Below are positions 7,128 through 11,619 of a stretch of 11,619 nucleotides of DNA, in pieces. A model generated the notes under the pieces. It made no database searches. It saw only the letters and a list, made by a program, of their open reading frames with translations, and was not told where the DNA came from. The position numbers and the translations under genes were made by a program. Each line of letters starts with the position of its first letter. The stretch's first letter is position 1. The stretch comes from an uncultured Duncaniella sp. (GTDB lineage: Bacteria; Bacteroidota; Bacteroidia; Bacteroidales; Muribaculaceae): assembly GCA_910588795.1 (NCBI GenBank), contig CAJURI010000071.1:1-11619 (forward strand), written 5' to 3'.

Positions 7128-8732
7128 ATGATAACAATCCTAAGCGCAATTGCCGCTCTTTTCGCAGTAGCATGTTTTTTTGTTGAGTTCAGGCGAGATC
7201 TTATGATGCTTCAGCAGAACTCCTACCGCAATGAGCGTTACAGCCGTTGGCTGCGTGCTTCGCAGGACACCACCTCAGCCATGCGCCTCGTGAGTGGTGC
7301 TGTGGTTCTCGCATCCATGTCGACACTTTCAGTGCCTGTGGTATCGATGTCTCTGATAGCATTTGTCTCAGCCGTCAATGTCATCATTCTGGTTAGGCGA
7401 AAGTACAAGAAACCGCTTGTGATGACCAACAGGGCCTGGCGTATTTTGTCGGTGATGCTGATACTTGCGGCCCTGGTTGTTGTGGCTGCCGGAGTTGTAG
7501 GATGGAAATATGGTAGAGAATTCGAATATGCAGCCGTGGCGTCACTCTGTGTATTCTGCTTCTCGCATCTTTTCTCAATGTCAGCCAACTGGCTTCTGAA
7601 GCCGGTGGAGAAACGCATCAACAACGGTTATTACAAGGATGCCGAAAGGATTCTGCGATCAATGCCTGACCTCAGGATAATAGGCGTGACCGGCAGTTAC
7701 GGCAAGACCTCCACAAAGCATTATCTTAACCGAATTCTATCGGAACATTTCGATGTAATGATGACTCCCGGAAGCTATAATACCACAATGGGAGTGATAC
7801 GCACCATCCGTGAGTATCTTAAGCCTTATAACGAAGTATTTATCGTTGAGATGGGAGCCAAGCAGATCGGGGATATCAAAGAGATCTGTGACCTTGTCCA
7901 TCCTTCGGTCGGAATTGTCACGGCTGTAGGCGAGCAGCATCTTGAATCATTCAAGAGCATAGAGAATGTGCAGCGCACTAAGTTTGAACTTATTGACTCG
8001 CTGCCGGCCGATGGTGGCCTTGCAGTCATTAACAATGATTTTCCGTATGTCGCAAATCGTCCCGTGAGCAATGTGGAATGCGTGCGTTATGCAGTGTCCG
8101 ACACCGGGAATGCCGATTATGTAGCCACTGATATCACCTATACACCTGCCGGAACAAAATTCACCGTAAGGACACCTCAGGGAGGGGCTATGGAATTTTC
8201 CACGCATCTGGTAGGGGAGTGCAATGTGAGCAATCTCCTTGCCGCTGTCATTGTCGCCATGCGCCTTGGTGTCCCCGAGGATAAAATAAGGTATGCAGTG
8301 GGACAGATAGAGCAGGTGGAGCATCGACTGAACATGAAACGGACTCCTGGGGGCGTCACCATTATCGATGATGCGTTCAATTCCAATCCAACAGGTTCGT
8401 CAATGGCTCTTGATGTACTTGCTATGATGAAATCGGGCAGACGCATTATTGTCACACCCGGTATGATTGAGCTTGGTGACAGACAGGTGGAACTGAACCG
8501 TAATTTCGGGCAAAAGATAGCAAAGTCAGCCGATATAGCTATTGTGGTGGGAGAGTATAACCGTGAGACGATAGTCGACGGCATCAATGCCGGCAAGGAG
8601 GACAGTACGTCGTCGACGGTGGAGATCCACACAGTCCCGACTTTCCTTGACTCTCAGCGTCTGTTGGGGACCATGCTGCGCTCCGGTGACACGGTGCTAT
8701 ATGAGAATGATCTTCCTGACACTTTCAAATGA
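7128..8732 (+). CDS. Membrane-anchored MurF-like Mur ligase
   Basis: Predicted ATP-dependent ligase of the Mur family, 534 aa, most like MurF, which adds a D-Ala-D-Ala dipeptide to a UDP-MurNAc peptide. It is about 80-100 residues longer than ordinary MurF because the usual N-terminal substrate-binding domain is replaced by a membrane domain: hydrophobic stretches at about 1-19, 53-89 (probably two helices), 105-125 and 135-152. The Mur core follows: P-loop GVTGSYGKTST at 186-196, PGSYNTTMGV at 214-223, VEMGA at 240-244, the GEQHLESF segment at 268-275, VEHRLN at 397-402, and the C-terminal DDAFNSNPTGSSMAL at 414-428, equivalent to the MurF D-YNANP motif. The active site would face the cytoplasm. 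It lies 56 nt upstream of the Ddl-like gene. MurE-like or another amino-acid specificity cannot be excluded; the dipeptide-ligase partner next door favours MurF-type chemistry. Confidence 0.85.
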   Translation: MITILSAIAALFAVACFFVEFRRDLMMLQQNSYRNERYSRWLRASQDTTSAMRLVSGAVVLASMSTLSVPVVSMSLIAFVSAVNVIILVRRKYKKPLVMTNRAWRILSVMLILAALVVVAAGVVGWKYGREFEYAAVASLCVFCFSHLFSMSANWLLKPVEKRINNGYYKDAERILRSMPDLRIIGVTGSYGKTSTKHYLNRILSEHFDVMMTPGSYNTTMGVIRTIREYLKPYNEVFIVEMGAKQIGDIKEICDLVHPSVGIVTAVGEQHLESFKSIENVQRTKFELIDSLPADGGLAVINNDFPYVANRPVSNVECVRYAVSDTGNADYVATDITYTPAGTKFTVRTPQGGAMEFSTHLVGECNVSNLLAAVIVAMRLGVPEDKIRYAVGQIEQVEHRLNMKRTPGGVTIIDDAFNSNPTGSSMALDVLAMMKSGRRIIVTPGMIELGDRQVELNRNFGQKIAKSADIAIVVGEYNRETIVDGINAGKEDSTSSTVEIHTVPTFLDSQRLLGTMLRSGDTVLYENDLPDTFK

Positions 8733-8788
8733 TTCGATTTTAATAGATAGAAAAAACATATAATCGTCGGCCGCGGGCTGAATTAATT

Positions 8789-9976
8789 ATGAAAACCAAT
8801 ATTGGAGTATTCTTTGGAGGGCGTTCCACCGAGCATGAGATCTCGGTGATCTCTGCGTCACAGGCCATGCATGCCATAAATCGTGACAAGTATGATGTCA
8901 CACCGATATACATATCCAAACAGGGGCGTTTTTACACCGGTGACGCTCTTTTTGATGTGGCTAATTATCGTGATATACCGTCATTGCTTGCAAAATGCAC
9001 TCAGGTATATATGGAGCCGTCGTATGGCGACTATAATCTCTACCGGGTAAAGAAGCCGATGTTCGGATCTGCTGTGCTTACCACGCTTGACGTTGTGATC
9101 CCTGTGCTTCATGGCTCCAATGTCGAGGATGGAATCTTTGAGGGTGTACTTGAGACTATCGGTATCCCGTATGCCGGATGCAACACTCTTGCAAGTGCCA
9201 ACGGTATGGACAAGATAACCATGAAGATGATACTGCGTGAGAGCGGAGTACCTGTGATAGACTATGTATGGTTTACTGACAAGGAATGGTTCAGGAAACG
9301 TGACGAGCTTATAGCCAGAATTGAGGATAAGATAGGTTATCCTGTCATTGTGAAGCCTGCCAATCTCGGATCAAGTGTAGGTATCGGTCGTGCTGCCAAC
9401 CGCGAGCAGATGATCGAGAAGATCGAGACTGCCGAGAAATATTCTTCAAGAATTATAGTGGAGCATATGGTTGACAACCTTAAGGAAATCAACTGCTCTG
9501 TGCTCGGTGACTGTGACGAATATCGCTCTTCGGTACTTGAGGAACCTATCAAGAGTGCTGAGATCCTTTCTTACGAGGACAAATACATGGGCGGTACAAA
9601 AGGGGCCAAAGGGATGCAGGCATCGCAGAAGCGTATACCGGCCGACCTTCCAGCCGAGATGACTGAACGTATCCGCTTCCTTGCAGGCGAGACATTCCGT
9701 GTGCTTGGATGTCATGGAGTGAGCCGAATCGATTTTATTATCGATGACGATACCAAGGAGATATATGTCAACGAGATAAACACCATCCCCGGATCCCTTT
9801 CGTTCTATCTTTGGGAAGCTACGGGTCTGTCATTCGATGCTCTGATGGATACCCTTGTCAAGCTCGCACTTAAGCGTAAGCGTGAACAGGGACAGAAAAC
9901 CGTCAGCTACGATCAGAACATATTCTCTCTCTCCGGTGGAGTGAAAGGCGGAGTGAAAGGCGGGGTAAAGAAATAA
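8789..9976 (+). CDS. D-alanine--D-alanine ligase-like ATP-grasp enzyme
   Basis: Predicted to join two D-amino acids (D-Ala-D-Ala or D-Ala-D-X) using ATP in the cytoplasm. It is 395 aa, longer than typical Ddl (about 310-370). Ddl landmarks: FFGGRSTEHEISVISA at 8-23 with the substrate-binding Glu in EHE, HGSNVEDGIFEG at 108-119, KPANLGSSVGIGRA at 189-202, YEDKY at 262-266 opening the omega loop and keeping the Tyr that favours D-Ala, RIDF at 313-316, and NEINTIPGSLSFYLW at 328-342. Differences from standard Ddl are Val112 where Gly is usual before EDG, a longer omega loop (about 266-287), and SFYLW in place of the usual segment after PG. The last residues form GVKGGVKGGVKK, encoded by a 12-nt tandem repeat. 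The stop abuts a hairpin terminator. It is probably co-transcribed with the Mur ligase. Whether this is the cell's main Ddl or a specialised paralogue cannot be decided here. Confidence 0.88.
   Translation: MKTNIGVFFGGRSTEHEISVISASQAMHAINRDKYDVTPIYISKQGRFYTGDALFDVANYRDIPSLLAKCTQVYMEPSYGDYNLYRVKKPMFGSAVLTTLDVVIPVLHGSNVEDGIFEGVLETIGIPYAGCNTLASANGMDKITMKMILRESGVPVIDYVWFTDKEWFRKRDELIARIEDKIGYPVIVKPANLGSSVGIGRAANREQMIEKIETAEKYSSRIIVEHMVDNLKEINCSVLGDCDEYRSSVLEEPIKSAEILSYEDKYMGGTKGAKGMQASQKRIPADLPAEMTERIRFLAGETFRVLGCHGVSRIDFIIDDDTKEIYVNEINTIPGSLSFYLWEATGLSFDALMDTLVKLALKRKREQGQKTVSYDQNIFSLSGGVKGGVKGGVKK
9938..9970 (+). repeat. 12-nt tandem repeat encoding a GVKG tail
   Basis: Two exact copies of GGAGTGAAAGGC (9938-9949 and 9950-9961) are followed by a third, partial and degenerate copy GGGGTAAAG (9962-9970). 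In frame they add (GVKG)n to the C-terminus of the Ddl-like protein. Because the unit is a multiple of three, copy-number change would lengthen or shorten the tail without a frameshift. Confidence 0.8.
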
Positions 9977-10004
9977 AGTGTTAAAGGCATTCGCTTTTAA
10001 CACT
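9977..10004. terminator. Bidirectional hairpin terminator between ddl-like and rlmH
   Basis: AGTGTTAAAGGC (9977-9988) pairs with GCTTTTAACACT (9993-10004) over 12 bp, with one G-T pair and a 4-nt loop ATTC. It starts immediately after the ddl-like stop and ends 4 nt before the rlmH stop. On the - strand it is followed by the T-rich TTATTTCTTTACC, so it is best formed as the rlmH terminator; on the + strand the T-run is only the TTTT inside the stem. Confidence 0.75.
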
Positions 10005-10008
10005 AATG

Positions 10009-10482
10009 TCAGTCATGATGATATGGCTCCCCACGCATTATGGTCATAGCCCTGTATACTTGCTCGACAAAGAACAGTCTCACCATTTCGTGGGTGAATG
10101 TCATTCGTGAAAGTGACATTTTACTGTCTGCCCTGGAGTAAATCTCCTGTGAGAATCCGTAAGGACCTCCGATTACGAATACGAGCCTTTTTAAGCCTTG
10201 GTTCATACGGCGGTCAATCATGGAGGCGAACTCCCTTGAACTCATTTCGGTGCCACGCTCATCAAGCAGGCATACATGATCACCGGGTTGTAACGCCGCC
10301 ATTATTCCGGCTCCCTCACGCTGTTTCTGCACATCTTCTGTGAGGCCTCTTGTGGACTTCAGATCCGGTACGATGACAGTTTCCATCGGCATATAGCGGT
10401 TAACCCGTTTAAGGAACCCGCTTGTTGCGTCGGCAATATATTGTGTGGAAGTTTTCCCCACAGCTATCAAAACTATTTTCAT
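10009..10482 (-). CDS. rlmH: 23S rRNA (pseudouridine1915-N3)-methyltransferase RlmH
   Basis: Small SPOUT-fold methyltransferase, 157 aa (family norm about 155), which uses S-adenosylmethionine to methylate pseudouridine 1915 in helix 69 of 23S rRNA on assembled 70S ribosomes. The sequence is colinear with RlmH throughout: MKIVLIAVGK at the start, LDERGTEMSSREFA at 73-86, the SAM-binding knot segment VFVIGGPYGF at 101-110, and the C-terminal block SLSRMTFTHEMVRLFFVEQ at 123-141 followed by VYRAMTIMRGEPYHH at 142-156, the most conserved part of the family. It ends 4 nt from a shared hairpin with the convergent ddl-like gene. Its start codon is only 22 nt from that of the divergent nadC, so promoter elements of each gene must lie in or near the other's coding region. 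Confidence 0.97.
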   Translation of the reverse strand: MKIVLIAVGKTSTQYIADATSGFLKRVNRYMPMETVIVPDLKSTRGLTEDVQKQREGAGIMAALQPGDHVCLLDERGTEMSSREFASMIDRRMNQGLKRLVFVIGGPYGFSQEIYSRADSKMSLSRMTFTHEMVRLFFVEQVYRAMTIMRGEPYHHD

Positions 10483-10486
10483 GCTT

Positions 10487-10494
10487 CAAAGTTA
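10487..10494 (-). promoter_or_regulatory. Possible -7 promoter element for rlmH
   Basis: Read on the - strand this is TAACTTTG, an exact match to the Bacteroides -7 consensus TAnnTTTG, ending 4 nt before the rlmH ATG. No good TTTG lies at the expected distance upstream; the nearest candidate is GTTG with 17-nt spacing, inside nadC. The element is therefore tentative. Confidence 0.35.
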
Positions 10495-10504
10495 ATCAAA
10501 AAAT

Positions 10505-11353
10505 ATGAAAACAACTGACCAACTTATTGACGATCTGCTCACATTGGCATTTGCCGAAGATGTGGGTGATGGCGATCACACTACTTTAAGCACCATACCT
10601 GATTCAGAACGTGGCGTCCAGCGTCTCATTGTGAAGGAGGAAGGCATACTCGCCGGTGTCGACATAGCCCGAAAGGTGTTTGAGAAATTCGATCCTGATC
10701 TCAAAATGACGGTCTACATCAATGATGGTGCGCATGTCAAGCCCGGTGATGTGGCTTTTGAAGTGGAGGGTAAGGTGCGTTCGCTTCTTCAGACGGAGCG
10801 TGTGATGCTTAACATCATGCAGCGCATGAGCGGAATAGCTACACAGACCGCAAAGTATCAGCAGCGTCTTGAAGGATTGAAAACAAAGGTGCTCGATACC
10901 CGCAAGACCACTCCGGGTATGCGCATGCTGGAAAAAGAGGCTGTGCGCATCGGTGGAGGATGCAACCACCGTATAGGCCTGTTTGACATGATACTGATAA
11001 AGGACAATCACATAGACTTTGCCGGCGGCATTCCTCAGGCAGTGAAAGCAGCCAAGGATTATTGCAAAGCCAATGGCAAGGACCTGAAGATTGAGGTTGA
11101 GGTGCGTAACACCGATGAGATCAATCAGGCTCTCGATGCCAAGGTTGACCGAATCATGCTTGACAATTTTACCCCTGAGCGTACTCGTGACGCTGTGAAG
11201 CTTATCAATGGTCGCACAGAGGTGGAGTCGTCAGGAGGCATAACTCTCGACACACTCCGTGAATATGGTGAATGCGGGGTGGACTTCATATCGGTAGGTG
11301 CCCTCACTCATTCTGTCAAAGGGCTTGATATGAGTTTCAAGGCTGTGAAGTAA
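10505..11353 (+). CDS. nadC: Nicotinate-nucleotide diphosphorylase (carboxylating), NadC
   Basis: Quinolinate phosphoribosyltransferase: quinolinate plus PRPP gives nicotinate mononucleotide, CO2 and pyrophosphate, the third step of de novo NAD synthesis, in the cytoplasm. It is 282 aa, the usual length. Motifs in order: AEDVGDGDHTT at 17-27, QTERVMLNIMQRMSGIAT at 96-113, DTRKTTPGMR at 131-140 (binds the carboxylates and PRPP), GGCNHRIGLFDMILIKDNHI at 151-170, EVEV at 197-200, MLDNF at 218-222, ESSGGI at 241-246 and FISVGALTHS at 261-270 near the phosphate-binding end of the barrel. nadA and nadB are not in the window. The ATG follows an A+T-rich leader (TAATCAAAAAAT) with no Shine-Dalgarno sequence. 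The gene is divergent from rlmH and ends before a strong hairpin. Confidence 0.97.
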   Translation: MKTTDQLIDDLLTLAFAEDVGDGDHTTLSTIPDSERGVQRLIVKEEGILAGVDIARKVFEKFDPDLKMTVYINDGAHVKPGDVAFEVEGKVRSLLQTERVMLNIMQRMSGIATQTAKYQQRLEGLKTKVLDTRKTTPGMRMLEKEAVRIGGGCNHRIGLFDMILIKDNHIDFAGGIPQAVKAAKDYCKANGKDLKIEVEVRNTDEINQALDAKVDRIMLDNFTPERTRDAVKLINGRTEVESSGGITLDTLREYGECGVDFISVGALTHSVKGLDMSFKAVK

Positions 11354-11388
11354 AAGTATATCTGTTAAGAGATACATATACATGAAAT

Positions 11389-11429
11389 TACAGCGGCTTA
11401 GATGGGAAATTCCCGTTTAAGCCGCTGTA
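11389..11429. terminator. Long bidirectional hairpin terminator after nadC
   Basis: TACAGCGGCTTA (11389-11400) is exactly inverted as TAAGCCGCTGTA (11418-11429). The helix continues inward through G-T, A-T and T-G pairs, then GGGA with TCCC, giving 19 continuous pairs and a 3-nt loop. It lies between the convergent nadC and the BRCT gene, 35 nt and 19 nt from their stops. T-runs on either side are short (TTGGTTTT on the + strand). Confidence 0.75.
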
Positions 11430-11448
11430 TTGGTTTTAAGAGTAAGAC

Positions 11449-11619
11449 TTATGCCTGTCCTATCATTTCAAGGAACTGATTCTCATTGATGATTGGGATT
11501 CCGAGTTTTTGGGCTTTTTCAAGTTTAGAGGGACCCATATTGTCTCCGGCAAGAACAAAGTCGGTCTTTTCCTGACTTTGACATTTTTCGAACAAGTTTC
11601 CCGGACGGATATTGATAAT
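11449..11619 (-). CDS. BRCT-domain protein, C-terminal fragment (LigA-like, partial)
   Basis: Only the last 56 codons are in the window; the gene continues beyond 11619. The fragment ends a BRCT domain: KTDFVLAGDNMGPSKLEKA followed by QKLGIPIINENQFLEMI is the typical second half, with the Thr-Asp strand, the G-N-GPSK loop, the KA-LGI helix and the E-F--M end. This wording is most like the C-terminus of NAD+-dependent DNA ligase LigA, where BRCT is the last domain and helps bind nicked DNA. However, the stretch before it (IRPGNLFEKCQSQE) replaces the usual GG plus Ser-rich strand and seems about two residues longer, so a BRCT-bearing DnaQ-type exonuclease or other BRCT protein is also possible. 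The TAA stop is 19 nt from the shared hairpin. Confidence 0.75.
   Translation of the reverse strand: MINIRPGNLFEKCQSQEKTDFVLAGDNMGPSKLEKAQKLGIPIINENQFLEMIGQA

Noticed and set aside
8789..9976. VanA/VanB-type D-Ala-D-Lac ligase
   Set aside because: The omega-loop DKY tyrosine typical of D-Ala-D-Ala ligases is kept, and no vanH, vanX or two-component genes are nearby.

Overview
The window looks like chromosomal DNA of a gut-type Bacteroidota, most likely order Bacteroidales (a Muribaculaceae-like genome would fit). The reasons are moderate GC, almost no Shine-Dalgarno sequences before the genes, two good matches to the Bacteroides-type promoter element TAnnTTTG, and protein families typical of that order. 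The assignment is inference; no 16S rRNA or other taxonomic marker is present.

Region 1 (about 40-5999, + strand) is a compact five-gene efflux operon of the MacAB-TolC type. In order it encodes a HlyD/MacA-like periplasmic adaptor, a MacB/LolD-type ABC ATPase, two different FtsX/MacB-like permeases, and a TolC-family outer-membrane channel. Gaps are 12, 38 and 5 nt, and the last two genes overlap. Together they would form one tripartite pump spanning both membranes; the cargo cannot be read from the sequence. The adaptor's 5' end is abnormal: the only upstream in-frame ATG is separated from the membrane anchor by an in-frame TGA.

Region 2 (6035-9976, + strand) is a possible cell-wall module: an alpha/beta hydrolase with its own promoter, a Mur ligase (MurF-like) carrying an extra N-terminal membrane domain of about 160 residues, and a D-Ala-D-Ala ligase-like ATP-grasp enzyme with variant motifs and a repetitive Gly/Val/Lys tail. 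The last two would make a D-Ala-D-X dipeptide and add it to a UDP-MurNAc peptide. Between the hydrolase and the Mur ligase lies a 230-nt non-coding stretch holding a nested inverted-repeat element with MITE-like ends.

Region 3 (9977-11619) is housekeeping. rlmH (23S rRNA methyltransferase, - strand) and nadC (NAD biosynthesis, + strand) are divergent, with only 22 nt between their start codons. The window ends in the C-terminal part of a BRCT-domain protein on the - strand (LigA-like). Strong hairpins separate both convergent pairs (ddl-like/rlmH and nadC/BRCT gene).

The most interesting items are the hydrolase / membrane Mur ligase / Ddl-like module, the structured intergenic repeat, and the interrupted start of the adaptor gene. 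There is no CRISPR array, rRNA or tRNA, transposase gene or phage gene in the window.
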